Part shown: positions 17,176 to 26,643 of the stretch, in pieces
Numbering within the stretch: the stretch's first letter is position 1
How the letters are laid out: the number at the start of each line of letters is the position of its first letter
Notes under the pieces: generated by a model
Told to the model about the DNA's origin: nothing
The model's input: only the letters and a program-made list of their open reading frames with translations
Databases searched by the model: none
Position numbers and translations under genes: made by a program
Source: Paramicrobacterium sp051513965
GTDB taxonomy: Bacteria; Actinomycetota; Actinomycetes; Actinomycetales; Microbacteriaceae
Reading direction: 5' to 3'
Assembly: GCF_051513965.1 (NCBI RefSeq)
Contig: NZ_CP195847.1
Location: forward strand, 2,170,001-2,234,000
Length of the DNA: 64,000 nt

Positions 17176-18951
17176 ATGGGTATGGACGAATTCATTGAGA
17201 ACCGGGATGGAGTGAATGGCGACGGCCAGCTGCAGCCGTCTGCTGAACCGCCACCTCCTCGTCACGATCAGCCTGTTTCAGCTGGCGACTCGACAGGCGA
17301 CTCTGCAACCTCGTCGACCATTGAGGGCGAACCGGAATCTGTATCGCTGCACGAAGACGAGTCAGAGAGTGCTTCAAGCGAAGAGAGTGCTTCAGAAGCT
17401 GAGGCTGAAACTGAGACTGAGGCGCAATCCCAACCGGTGACTGAGGCAGAAGCTAAACGAGACACAGGAGCAAACTCAGACGCCGACACAGACACAGACA
17501 CAGACACAGGAGCAAACTCAGACGCCGACACAGACACAAGCTCAGACGCTGACGCAGACGCAGAAACGGCACCACAGCCCCTGTCTCCCCGCGATGCGTT
17601 GTCTGAGATGGTCTCGGTGCTCGAGGCAGAGCATGCCGTTCAGGCCGCATTCGATGCGCAGCAACTCGGACATATGTACGAACTTCTGCAGACCTCTCTG
17701 CGAAATGCGCATGTCTTCGTGAGCTCAAAGGAATCACCTTCGAAGGCTGAGGAGTGGGTTCGTCGATCGCTGACGCTCGAGCTCTCTGCGGCACTGCGTC
17801 TCTCGGAGCGAAAGGTCGCGGCGATGCTGAATGATGCGGAGGCTCTCTGTGAGCGCTTCCCATCCACATTGGAGACGCTCGCGCGAGGGGCGATCTCTTA
17901 TCAGCATGCGAAGACGATGATCAGTGAGTCGATCGGCCTGAATGATGAAGAGCGAGTGTCGTATGAAGAGCAGGCGCTTGAGGCTGCACAGCAAACTACG
18001 CCTCCGCAGTTCAAGAAGGCGGCAATCAACATTCGAGAACGACTGAACCCTGAAACCGCGGTCGAGCGTAAGAAGAAAGCTGTCGAAGAGAGGCACGTTG
18101 AAACCTGGCACGCTCCGGATGGCATGGGATGGCTGGCTCTGTATGGTCCGATCGAGGTCGTTGAGAGTGTTCATGCTGCAGCTCGCAACACAGCGCAGTC
18201 GTTGAAGGCCGCAGGAGATGAACGCACCAAGGCGCAAATCGCTGCCGATGCGGTCATTGATGCCTTGATGGCCGGATTCACTGGTTGCGGTTCTCGTGTC
18301 GCTGCGGATGGGACGAGTTCGGTTCCGGGAGATTCCACAAACGGTGGGGCTACGTCGGTTGGTTCAGATATTCGACTTGGTGCGATTCGGCCGACGGTCA
18401 ATGTGACGGTTCCGGTTCAGACGCTGATGGGTCTGAGTGATGAGCCCGGCAAGCTCGACGGGTATGGTCCGATCGATCCTGAGACGGCCCGTCGGCTGGC
18501 TGTGCAGACTCCGACATTCACACGGTTGCTGACGGATCCAGAATCGGGTGCTGTTCTCTCGGTCGGTCGCAAGCGTTACACAGTGCCGGCAGATCTCAGA
18601 CGTGCTGTCGAGATTCGTGATGAAACCTGTATCGGGATCGGCTGCAATCGGACTGCGACGACATGTGAGATGGATCACACGCTGGACTGGCAGTACGGAG
18701 GCGAAACGAGTTATGACAATCTCGATTCACTTTGCAGGAGTCACCACTTGGTCAGGCACAATACGACGTGGCAGATCCATATGATGCAAGACGGAGAGTT
18801 TGTGTGGACGTCACCGTTGGGTCGACGCTATGTGATTCGCCCAAACGATCGTCCTGGTTTTGCACCGGTGGCTGAGTCGCCTGATTCAGAATCGCCGCGA
18901 GAAGAACGATCGGCTGATGCTGTTGAGGATGATGGTGAGGTGCCTTTCTAG
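17176..18951 (+). CDS. DUF222 / HNH endonuclease-domain protein (13E12 repeat type)
   Basis: A 591-residue protein. Residues ~1-130 are low-complexity, rich in Glu/Asp/Ser/Ala/Thr. The DUF222 helical domain follows (SPRDALSEM onward, with AALRLSERKVAAML and EALCERFPSTLETLARG). The C-terminal HNH domain has CIGIGCNRTATTCEMDHT with DNLDSLCRSHHLVRHN. This family is the actinobacterial 13E12-type putative nuclease; its biological role is unsettled. The start is ATG 17176 or 17182: both lie just downstream of the LexA box, while the upstream GTG at 17086 would place the box inside the gene. Base use is AT-richer than the flanking genes. Confidence 0.82.
   Translation: MGMDEFIENRDGVNGDGQLQPSAEPPPPRHDQPVSAGDSTGDSATSSTIEGEPESVSLHEDESESASSEESASEAEAETETEAQSQPVTEAEAKRDTGANSDADTDTDTDTGANSDADTDTSSDADADAETAPQPLSPRDALSEMVSVLEAEHAVQAAFDAQQLGHMYELLQTSLRNAHVFVSSKESPSKAEEWVRRSLTLELSAALRLSERKVAAMLNDAEALCERFPSTLETLARGAISYQHAKTMISESIGLNDEERVSYEEQALEAAQQTTPPQFKKAAINIRERLNPETAVERKKKAVEERHVETWHAPDGMGWLALYGPIEVVESVHAAARNTAQSLKAAGDERTKAQIAADAVIDALMAGFTGCGSRVAADGTSSVPGDSTNGGATSVGSDIRLGAIRPTVNVTVPVQTLMGLSDEPGKLDGYGPIDPETARRLAVQTPTFTRLLTDPESGAVLSVGRKRYTVPADLRRAVEIRDETCIGIGCNRTATTCEMDHTLDWQYGGETSYDNLDSLCRSHHLVRHNTTWQIHMMQDGEFVWTSPLGRRYVIRPNDRPGFAPVAESPDSESPREERSADAVEDDGEVPF
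17461..17565. repeat. In-frame acidic repeat (GANSDADTDT units, GACACA hexamers)
   Basis: Imperfect direct repeats within the HNH gene encode two copies of GANSDADTDT and further DTDT/DADA runs built on GACACA and GACGCA hexamers. In-frame copy changes would alter only the acidic linker length. Confidence 0.75.
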
Positions 18952-19028
18952 AAGGCTGGACATCTAGAGCTACTCGGTGATCACGTGAGGCTACATAAGC
19001 TCAGCCAGCCGGTTGAGCTCGAAAGCGA

Positions 19029-19598
19029 TCACTTATTTGCTCGCTCCGGGTGTGAGCAGATCGTCTGATCCTGCGTTTGGTCGATCTCGTCGATCAGAAG
19101 TTCAGATTTGTGGTCGATCCAGACCATGACAATTGCTGAGCCCACAAATTTCGGTCGGTCGTCCGGCGTGACATTTGCAGCAGACTGATCGTAAAACTGG
19201 ATGTCGCTGAGGTCTCTGCACACGGCCAGTGTCAGCGATGCAGTGTCGGGATTGTAGTTCGCCAGACTCTCGTTGAAGAAAGCGGTGTCCCCTCTTATGT
19301 AGATTCCATCGTCCGAGAGAGAGGGCTCTTGGGAGTACTCACTCCAATAGCCCTCTGTGAGGAAGTGCTTAAGCGTTTCTCTCTCGCTCATCCCTTTCAT
19401 GTACTCGTCATATGCGGTGTTGAACTGTCGGTACAAAGCGACAGCAGTATGAAGTGCTTCATCTTCAGTAGGAAAGCCTGCTGTCGCGGTAGGTTCCGGA
19501 GATTGCCCAGGTACTTCGCGTGCACAGCCCGTGAACATGAGGAGACCGCTGAGAACTACTGCCAGGGCCGACAACCGCTTACGTCTTTGTGAACGCAT
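19029..19598 (-). CDS. Lipoprotein, paralogue of the one at 20413-20967
   Basis: Predicted lipoprotein (189 aa) with start MRSQRRKRLSAL and lipobox MFTGC. The mature part aligns by eye with the first gene of this operon: EDEALHTAVALYRQFNTAYDEY against EEAALQAALSVYQKYTAAYEAI, and LAVCRDLSDIQFYD against IKLCRDVSSVKVLD. Both share a Cys in the CRD motif and a Cys near the C-terminus. An alternative ATG at 19628 overlaps the upstream stop and would couple translation. The fold resembles small NTF2/cystatin-like secreted domains (inference). Function unknown. Confidence 0.72.
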   Translation of the reverse strand: MRSQRRKRLSALAVVLSGLLMFTGCAREVPGQSPEPTATAGFPTEDEALHTAVALYRQFNTAYDEYMKGMSERETLKHFLTEGYWSEYSQEPSLSDDGIYIRGDTAFFNESLANYNPDTASLTLAVCRDLSDIQFYDQSAANVTPDDRPKFVGSAIVMVWIDHKSELLIDEIDQTQDQTICSHPERANK

Positions 19599-19621
19599 TG
19601 AATAGGTAGAGGCTTGTTTTA

Positions 19622-20416
19622 TCAGCATCCGGGTCCGGATGGGTTTTTGGTGCATTCTTCATCGACGATGACGGAGTCTGCTGTTGTCGCGATTGCGGTG
19701 ATGGTTTCGGCATCAGCGGTGAGAGTACCGGTGACGGGGAACCATTCTCCGTTGCCGGCTCTGAGCTCGACGCTGTAATCCACACTGAGACTGATCGTGT
19801 ACGTCCCCTTCTCCGTGAACGTGTGGCTCGTGTCCGTCGCGGTGAACTCCTTCACATCAAGCTCATCCCACGATGCCCCTGCTGTGCTGGTGCTGGTGGA
19901 TGTGCCATCTCCCCACGACCAGTGGAAACTCGTTGGGGTGAACCGAACAGTCACGGCCGTGTCGAACAGTTCACCGGTTTCGGTGTTGATGTCTGCGTCG
20001 GCATAGAAATTGGCAGGCAGACCGATGATCATCCACCCGTTCGGTTCCATAGAAACATCGACGTGCTCAGGGCTGAACGACGCCAGATCAGAGATCGTGA
20101 TCGGATCGCGACTATCCCCGCACATGTCAAGGAGCTCGCAATTGATGTCGAGATCATGCGAATCATCAGAGCGGCCCTCATCAGCACCACCATCCCCAGA
20201 ACCACCATCAGATCCGCCGTTCCCGCCGCCGCGGCTATCCTCACCCGGGACGTGCTTCTCGCTGCCTACCTGAAGTGAGTCGTCATTAGGTTCGGCGCAG
20301 CCAAACATGCCTGAACCGAATTCACCACATGTCGCGCCCGCCGCCGCGAATGGTTGGCTGAACGGGCCGGCCAAAACAAGAATGGCCGCAATGGCGAGCG
20401 CGCAGATCGGTCTCAT
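19622..20416 (-). CDS. Secreted PKD-domain protein
   Basis: A 264-residue exported protein with signal peptide MRPICALAIAAILVLAGPFSQPFAAA. A Gly/Ser/Asp-rich linker (about 60-95) follows, then a PKD-like immunoglobulin domain with the usual FHWSWGDGT and HTFTEKGTYTISLSVDY signatures (about 170-230). Six or more Cys residues could form disulphides, including the terminal one. Its ATG overlaps the upstream lipoprotein stop (ATGA), so the pair is translationally coupled. PKD domains usually mediate protein or glycan contacts at the cell surface. No anchor is seen, so it may be held by the flanking lipoproteins (inference). Confidence 0.78.
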   Translation of the reverse strand: MRPICALAIAAILVLAGPFSQPFAAAGATCGEFGSGMFGCAEPNDDSLQVGSEKHVPGEDSRGGGNGGSDGGSGDGGADEGRSDDSHDLDINCELLDMCGDSRDPITISDLASFSPEHVDVSMEPNGWMIIGLPANFYADADINTETGELFDTAVTVRFTPTSFHWSWGDGTSTSTSTAGASWDELDVKEFTATDTSHTFTEKGTYTISLSVDYSVELRAGNGEWFPVTGTLTADAETITAIATTADSVIVDEECTKNPSGPGC

Positions 20417-20967
20417 CGTGAACAAGAAACGTCGTCTGGAATTACTGCCGTGTCCGAGACCAAAAGGACGTCGTCGTCTGCCGCTACAAAGGAAACCTTG
20501 TACGGGAATCGGTATTGTCGGTTCTCGGGCGAGGCATCCGCACCAGCCTCATCCAGGACTTTGACGCTCGAAACGTCGCGACAGAGCTTGATGACAACTT
20601 CTTTTGCGTTCTTGTCGAGCGATACAAGCGACGCGGTATCAAAAGTGCTTGACCCTTCAGTGTGGATTCCTTGCTCCACAAAGCTCGTGTCAGAAGACAC
20701 GTACTCATAGAACTCGTCGGTGACGAATTCTTCAATTCCGGAGAAGTCAGCCTCGCCAGATGCAGTGATCGCTTCATAAGCTGCTGTGTATTTCTGATAG
20801 ACGCTGAGGGCGGCTTGGAGGGCTGCCTCTTCGCTGGAGAAGATGGCCGTCTTCGTTGGGGTCGGCGTTGGCTTCGGCTCTTCTTTCGCACAACCTGTCG
20901 CCAGAAGCGCCACACTCAAGAACATTGCGAAGATCGACAGCAGCCGTCGTCGTCTCGAAATCGCCAT
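20413..20967 (-). CDS. Lipoprotein, first gene of the lipoprotein-PKD-lipoprotein operon
   Basis: Predicted lipoprotein (184 aa): MAISRRRRLLSIFAMFLS signal, lipobox LATGC, then a Pro/Thr linker and a ~150-residue domain with the EAALQAALSVYQKYTAAYEA helix and a CRDVSSV strand. Homologous to the gene at 19029-19598. It heads a three-gene leftward operon divergent from lhr; the 112-bp gap holds both promoters but no clear operator. Confidence 0.74.
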   Translation of the reverse strand: MAISRRRRLLSIFAMFLSVALLATGCAKEEPKPTPTPTKTAIFSSEEAALQAALSVYQKYTAAYEAITASGEADFSGIEEFVTDEFYEYVSSDTSFVEQGIHTEGSSTFDTASLVSLDKNAKEVVIKLCRDVSSVKVLDEAGADASPENRQYRFPYKVSFVAADDDVLLVSDTAVIPDDVSCSR

Positions 20968-21079
20968 ACCTGCCAGCGTAGAAAACCTACGAGCTTCACA
21001 TAAAAGTTATCCACAACTACATTCGCCCAAACTGACCAATGATCAATGCCATGTCAGACGTGTGTGATTTGCTGGCACC

Positions 21080-24000
21080 ATGAGCGATGTGCTCGAACGA
21101 TTCTCCCCCGCCACACGCAAGTGGTTCACGGGGGCATTCGCCACGCCCACACAAGCTCAAGAAGGCGCCTGGAACTCCATCTCACACGGAAACCACACCC
21201 TCGTAGTTGCCCCAACCGGCTCAGGCAAAACCCTCTCCGCATTCCTCTGGTCCATCGACCGACTCATGCACACCAAGACTCAAGTCCACAGAGACAATAA
21301 TCAACTCCCCGGACTCGAAAACGACACTCCCGCAAAAGACAGCGAAACGCCACGCGGCACCCGAGTTCTCTACATTTCACCTCTAAAAGCACTCGGCGTC
21401 GACGTCGAACGCAACCTCCGCGCTCCACTCGTCGGCGTCTCCCAGACGGCAAAACGCCTCGGCCTCACCCCACCAGAAGTCACCGTCGGAGTCCGATCCG
21501 GAGATACCCCAGCCGCAGATCGCCGTGCACTGATCTCAAAGCCACCAGACATCCTCATCACGACACCTGAGTCACTCTTCCTGATGCTCACGTCAAAGGC
21601 ACGTTCGACCCTTCAAACAGTCGACACCGTCATCGTCGACGAAGTACACGCCGTCGCCGCCACAAAACGAGGCGCTCACCTCGCTGTGTCACTCGAACGC
21701 CTCGATGCAATGCTCGAATCACCTGCTCAACGCATCGGCCTCTCGGCGACAGTACGCCCTCATGAAGAGATCGCACGATTCCTCGGCGGCAAAGCACCCG
21801 TCGAGATCGTCGCCCCAAAAGCACAGAAGACGTTCGATCTGGAAGTCGTCGTTCCCGTCGATGACATAACAGATCTCTCCGTTGGAGGAACGAGTCGTGA
21901 TGCTGGAGACGGCGGCTCCGCAGCTGGCCCAGTCAGCAGCGACGCAGAACGAACCGGATCGATCTGGCCACACGTCGAAGAAGCGATCACCGAACGCATC
22001 CTCACACATCGATCGACCATCGTCTTCGCCAACTCACGACGCCTCGCTGAACGCCTCACCGCACGCCTGAACGAGATCTACGAAGCTCGACTCGATGGCG
22101 ATGCCCTCAATCAACAGCCGCTTCCTCCCGACTGGCCTACCTCAGCAGCACCCGACTCAGCAGCAGGGGATGCTTCGACAACGAGTGCCCAATCTCGACA
22201 GAATGCGACCCGCACTCCGGCGACACTGATCGGGGGCAGCGGACAGACCAGCGGCATCCACGATGAGACTCCACTTCTCGCTCGCGCCCACCACGGCTCC
22301 GTCTCAAAAGAACAACGTGCGCAAATCGAAGACGACCTCAAGAGCGGCCACCTCCGCTGCGTCGTCGCAACATCAAGCCTTGAACTCGGCATCGACATGG
22401 GCGAAGTCGACCTCGTCATCCAAGTCGAAGCTCCTCCGTCAGTCGCAAGCGCACTCCAACGCGTCGGCCGTGCCGGACACCAGGTCGGCGAGATCTCACA
22501 CGGCGTCATGTACCCCAAACATCGCGCAGATCTCGTCAGCACAGCAGTGGCAAGCGAAAGGATGCTCGACGGCGCCATCGAATCGATGCAAGTGCCCGCC
22601 AACCCACTCGACATCCTCGCTCAACAGACCGTCGCAGCCACCGCACTCGAACCCCTCGACGTCGAGATCTGGTTCGAACAGGTCCGACGCAGCGCCCCAT
22701 TCGCCTCACTGCCACGCTCAGCATACGAAGCGACACTCGATCTACTTGCCGGCCGCTATCCGTCCGACGAGTTCGCCGAACTTCGCCCACGCATCATATG
22801 GGACAGAGACGCCGGCACACTCGAAGGACGCCCCGGCGCCCAACGCCTCGCAGTGACAAGCGGCGGAACGATTCCTGACCGCGGCCTCTTTGGGGTCTAC
22901 ATGGTCTCTGGAGAAGAAGGGGCAACCGGAACACGCGTCGGCGAACTCGACGAAGAGATGGTCTACGAATCACGAGTGGGAGACGTCTTCGCACTCGGCG
23001 CGACGAGCTGGCGAATTCAGGAGATCACCTACGACCGGGTCCTCGTCACCCCAGAGTTCGGCCAGCCAGGTCGCTTGCCGTTCTGGAAGGGCGATGGCCT
23101 CGGCCGCCCATTCGAACTCGGTGAAGCCCTCGGGCGCTTCACAAGAGAAGTGGATGCCGCAGCCGACGATACCGCCACAGAACGCCTCACCGCCGCTGGA
23201 CTCGACGAGAGCAGCATCCGCAATCTCCTCACATATCTGAAGGAGCAGCGCGAAGCCACCGGACACCTGCCCACAGACAGAACTCTCGTCGTCGAACGCT
23301 CCCGTGATGAACTCGGCGACTGGCGCATCATTCTGCACTCCCCCTTCGGCATGACCGTGCACGCTCCCTGGGCACTCGCCGTCAGCACTCGTGTACAGGA
23401 GCGCTTCGGCATCGATGGAGCGAGCATCGCAAGCGACGATGGCATCATCGTGCGCATTCCCGACACAACCGACGAGCCGCCGGGCGCCGACCTCTTCGTG
23501 TTCGAACCGGACGAACTTGAAGCAATCGTCACAGCCGAAGTCGGCGGTTCCGCACTGTTCGCTTCACGGTTCCGCGAATGCGCAGCACGCGCACTGCTGC
23601 TGCCGAACTACTCGCCGGGCAAACGATCGCCACTGTGGCAGCAACGCCAGCGATCGGCACAGCTGCTGGACGTGGCGAAGAAGTATCCACAGTTTCCGAT
23701 ACTGCTCGAGACGGTTCGCGAGTGCCTGCAGGACGTCTACGATATGCCTGGACTTCTCGACCTGGCTCGCCGCATCGCTTCGCGCAAGATCCGCATCGTC
23801 GACACAACGACTGAGCAGCCGTCACCCTACGCAGCATCCCTGCTGTTCGGATACGTCGGCGCATTCATGTACGAGGGCGACTCCCCGCTCGCCGAACGCA
23901 AAGCGGCCGCTCTCGCCCTCGACTCGACGATGCTGTCCGAGCTACTCGGCCACGTGGAGCTTCGCGAACTGCTCGACCCCGGAGTCATCGCGCAGACCGA

Positions 24001-25852
24001 ACGCGAGCTTCAGCGACTCACCGAGAACAGACGGATGCGCGGCCTCGAAGGCGCCGCAGATCTCTTGAGGATGCTCGGGCCACTGACCTCCGTCGAGGCC
24101 GCACTGCGGCTGCAGCATCCTGATGGTGAGAACGCGACCGAAGAACACGCACAAGCGTGGCTGGACGAACTCGTCGCTACAAACCGCGCACTTATTCTGC
24201 CCATCGGCGGCGAACAGCGCTTCGTGAGCATCGAAGACGCCTCGCGAATGCGAGACGCACTGGGAGCTCCGCTGCCGATCGGCGTACCGAACGCATTCAT
24301 CGAGCCGGTAGCCGATCCACTCGGCGACCTCGTCGCACGCTACGCACGCACACACGGCCCGTTCCGAACGGGCGACGTTGCATCTCGCCTAGGACTCGGC
24401 GTCGCCGTCGTCACCCATGTGCTCAGTCGCCTCACGGACGAGGGGCGCGTCATGCGCGGCGAGTTCCTTCCGGAAGGAGAAGCCTCAGGCGGTGCCCTCG
24501 CCGCCGCTGAGTGGTGCGACAAGGAAGTGCTTCGTCGACTGCGACTGCGCTCCCTCGCAGCACTCCGCCACGAGGTCGAACCCGTGGACCCGACCACCTT
24601 CGCCCGGTTCCTCCCCGCGTGGCAGCACGTGACTGGACCGCAGCCGGACGGCTCCGGACTCCGTGGTGTCGACGGCGTCGCCGCCGTGATCGACCAGCTC
24701 GCAGGCTGCTACCTTCCAGCATCCGCATGGGAGACCCTCGTGCTGCCCCAACGTGTGTCGGGCTACTCCCCCACGATGCTCGACGAGCTGACGGCATCCG
24801 GCGAAGTCATCTGGTCAGGACGCGGATCGCTGCCCGGCAACGACGGCTGGGTCGGTCTGCACATAGCGGATGCCGCACCACTCACACTCGCCCCGACAGA
24901 AGACGCTGACCTCGGCGAACTCGAACGGGAGATCCTCGTCGCACTCTCGTCGGGCGGTGCCTACTTTCTGCCGCAGCTCGCCGAGGCGACGGGCGCTGAG
25001 AGCGACACCGCGCTGACGACAGCACTGTGGAACCTCGTGTGGGCCGGCCTCGTCACAAACGACACGTTCTCACCGCTGCGAACGCTCGTGAGCGGAGCGG
25101 GAGCACATAAGACACGTCGCGCCACCCCACGCTCGCGGCTGTACCGCGGGCGCGGCTACGCTCGCCCTACGCCCGCCGCTCCGCGCCTCGGCGGACGCTG
25201 GTCACTGCTGCCGCTCGCCGAGAGCGACGCAACTCTGCGCGCCGCAGCAACCGCGGAGGCGCTTCTCGATCGCTACGGCGTCGTCACCCGCGGCTCCGTC
25301 GTGGCAGAAGGCGTCCCCGGCAGCTTCGCCCTCATGTATCGCGTACTCTCCGACTTCGAAGAGAAGGGGCACGCACGCCGCGGCTACGTGATCGACGGAC
25401 TCGGCGCCGCCCAATTCTCAACCTCAGGAACCATCGACCGACTGCGCAGTCACGTCTTCACCGACGACGAACGACCGAGAAACGCTCTGGCTCTCGCTGC
25501 GACCGACCCGGCGAATCCCTACGGCGCTGCCCTGCCCTGGCCGAGCGCTGACCTCACCGGAACCCGCCACCGTCCAGGACGCAAAGCCGGCGGCATCGTC
25601 GTACTCGTGGACGGCGACCTCGCCTGCTATCTCGAACGCGGCGGAAAGTCCTGGCTCGTCTTCACGGACGACGAAGCGACACTCCTCGCGGCGACAGCTG
25701 CAGTGGGCGACCTGGTCAGCACGGGCCGCGTCAACAAGCTCGCCGTTGAGACGGTCAACGGAGCCATCATCTTCGGGAGCTCGCTCGAACACCCCTTGCG
25801 ACGTGCGGGCTTCACTGAGACACCCCGCGGACTCCGGATGCGCCATGCCTGA
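21080..25852 (+). CDS. lhr: Lhr-type ATP-dependent helicase
   Basis: Large superfamily 2 helicase (1590 aa). RecA-like domain 1 has Walker A APTGSGKT (~44-51), motif Ia/Ib and Walker B DEVH (~187), and motif III LSAT. Domain 2 has ATSSLELGIDMG and motif VI QRVGRAGHQ. A winged-helix and beta-barrel Lhr core follows, then the ~700-residue C-terminal extension of tandem winged helices typical of bacterial full-length Lhr. An insert between the RecA domains (about 345-395) is Ala/Ser-rich. Lhr proteins are 3'-5' translocases acting in DNA repair. The nei-type gene downstream overlaps it by 8 bases, giving a repair operon. Confidence 0.93.
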   Translation: MSDVLERFSPATRKWFTGAFATPTQAQEGAWNSISHGNHTLVVAPTGSGKTLSAFLWSIDRLMHTKTQVHRDNNQLPGLENDTPAKDSETPRGTRVLYISPLKALGVDVERNLRAPLVGVSQTAKRLGLTPPEVTVGVRSGDTPAADRRALISKPPDILITTPESLFLMLTSKARSTLQTVDTVIVDEVHAVAATKRGAHLAVSLERLDAMLESPAQRIGLSATVRPHEEIARFLGGKAPVEIVAPKAQKTFDLEVVVPVDDITDLSVGGTSRDAGDGGSAAGPVSSDAERTGSIWPHVEEAITERILTHRSTIVFANSRRLAERLTARLNEIYEARLDGDALNQQPLPPDWPTSAAPDSAAGDASTTSAQSRQNATRTPATLIGGSGQTSGIHDETPLLARAHHGSVSKEQRAQIEDDLKSGHLRCVVATSSLELGIDMGEVDLVIQVEAPPSVASALQRVGRAGHQVGEISHGVMYPKHRADLVSTAVASERMLDGAIESMQVPANPLDILAQQTVAATALEPLDVEIWFEQVRRSAPFASLPRSAYEATLDLLAGRYPSDEFAELRPRIIWDRDAGTLEGRPGAQRLAVTSGGTIPDRGLFGVYMVSGEEGATGTRVGELDEEMVYESRVGDVFALGATSWRIQEITYDRVLVTPEFGQPGRLPFWKGDGLGRPFELGEALGRFTREVDAAADDTATERLTAAGLDESSIRNLLTYLKEQREATGHLPTDRTLVVERSRDELGDWRIILHSPFGMTVHAPWALAVSTRVQERFGIDGASIASDDGIIVRIPDTTDEPPGADLFVFEPDELEAIVTAEVGGSALFASRFRECAARALLLPNYSPGKRSPLWQQRQRSAQLLDVAKKYPQFPILLETVRECLQDVYDMPGLLDLARRIASRKIRIVDTTTEQPSPYAASLLFGYVGAFMYEGDSPLAERKAAALALDSTMLSELLGHVELRELLDPGVIAQTERELQRLTENRRMRGLEGAADLLRMLGPLTSVEAALRLQHPDGENATEEHAQAWLDELVATNRALILPIGGEQRFVSIEDASRMRDALGAPLPIGVPNAFIEPVADPLGDLVARYARTHGPFRTGDVASRLGLGVAVVTHVLSRLTDEGRVMRGEFLPEGEASGGALAAAEWCDKEVLRRLRLRSLAALRHEVEPVDPTTFARFLPAWQHVTGPQPDGSGLRGVDGVAAVIDQLAGCYLPASAWETLVLPQRVSGYSPTMLDELTASGEVIWSGRGSLPGNDGWVGLHIADAAPLTLAPTEDADLGELEREILVALSSGGAYFLPQLAEATGAESDTALTTALWNLVWAGLVTNDTFSPLRTLVSGAGAHKTRRATPRSRLYRGRGYARPTPAAPRLGGRWSLLPLAESDATLRAAATAEALLDRYGVVTRGSVVAEGVPGSFALMYRVLSDFEEKGHARRGYVIDGLGAAQFSTSGTIDRLRSHVFTDDERPRNALALAATDPANPYGAALPWPSADLTGTRHRPGRKAGGIVVLVDGDLACYLERGGKSWLVFTDDEATLLAATAAVGDLVSTGRVNKLAVETVNGAIIFGSSLEHPLRRAGFTETPRGLRMRHA

Positions 25853-26621
25853 GGGTGACACCGTCTACCGAACCGCGTTCCACTTGAACGAGGTTCTCAC
25901 CGGCCGAACGATCACTGACTGGAGCCTTCGCGTTCCGCAGCACGCCACGAGCGATCTTCGAGGATGCACGGTGGATGAGGTCGTGAGCCGCGGCAAGCAC
26001 ATCCTGCACCGCATCGGCGACATGACGCTTCACACGCACCTCAAGATGGAGGGCGACTGGCACATCTATCCGTATGGGACTCGATGGAAGAAACCCGGCT
26101 GGAAGGCACGTGCCGTCGTCGGAACAGAGACCCACACGACCGTCGGCTTCGAGCTCGGCGCCGTCGACCTCATCCGCCGCGCCGACGAGGACTCCGTGGT
26201 CGGCCATCTCGGCCCTGATCTGCTCGGCGCCGACTGGTCCGCCGAGAGGGCGATCGCAAACGTTGAGGCGGATCCCTCCCGCCCGATCTCGGTCGCTCTC
26301 CTCGATCAGCGCACCCTCGCGGGACTCGGAAACGAGTATGTCGCAGAGCTGTGCTTCCTCCGCGGCATCCGCCCCGAAACCCCGGTGGGTGACACGGATG
26401 CCGCTGCAATCGTGCAGCTGGCTCACCGTCTCATCACGGCGAACCGCGATCGCGTCGTCCGCACGACGACCGGCGATACTCGACGCGGCCGTCAGTCGTG
26501 GGTGCACGCGCGAAGCGGAAAGCCGTGTCTGCGCTGCGGCACGATCATCGAGGAGGGCTCCCTCGGACGGGCCCCGACACAGGAACGCGTGACGTTCTGG
26601 TGCCCACGCTGCCAGCGATGA
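25845..26621 (+). CDS. nei2: Nei/Fpg-family DNA glycosylase (endonuclease VIII type)
   Basis: Base-excision repair glycosylase/AP lyase (258 aa). The N-terminus is MPEGDTV, with catalytic Pro2 and Glu3 exposed after Met removal. The helix-two-turn-helix is around LLDQRTLAGLGNEYVAE, and the zinc finger is CLRCG ... CPRCQ at the C-terminus, with Arg in ERVTFW. The start is fixed by the required MPEG. Expected to remove oxidised pyrimidines. Co-transcribed with lhr (8-base overlap), as commonly seen in actinobacteria. Confidence 0.88.
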   Translation: MPEGDTVYRTAFHLNEVLTGRTITDWSLRVPQHATSDLRGCTVDEVVSRGKHILHRIGDMTLHTHLKMEGDWHIYPYGTRWKKPGWKARAVVGTETHTTVGFELGAVDLIRRADEDSVVGHLGPDLLGADWSAERAIANVEADPSRPISVALLDQRTLAGLGNEYVAELCFLRGIRPETPVGDTDAAAIVQLAHRLITANRDRVVRTTTGDTRRGRQSWVHARSGKPCLRCGTIIEEGSLGRAPTQERVTFWCPRCQR

Positions 26622-26622
26622 C

Positions 26623-26640
26623 GGTGCCGCGAGAGGCACC
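26623..26640. terminator. Hairpin between convergent nei-type and siderophore-interacting genes
   Basis: GGTGCC, loop GCGAGA, GGCACC, with no T tail. A weak shared terminator at most. Confidence 0.4.
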
Positions 26641-26643
26641 CGG

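Noticed and set aside
17461..17565. Possible CRISPR-like repeat array
   Set aside because: Units are contiguous, in frame and lack spacers; it is a protein low-complexity repeat. No CRISPR array was seen anywhere in the window.
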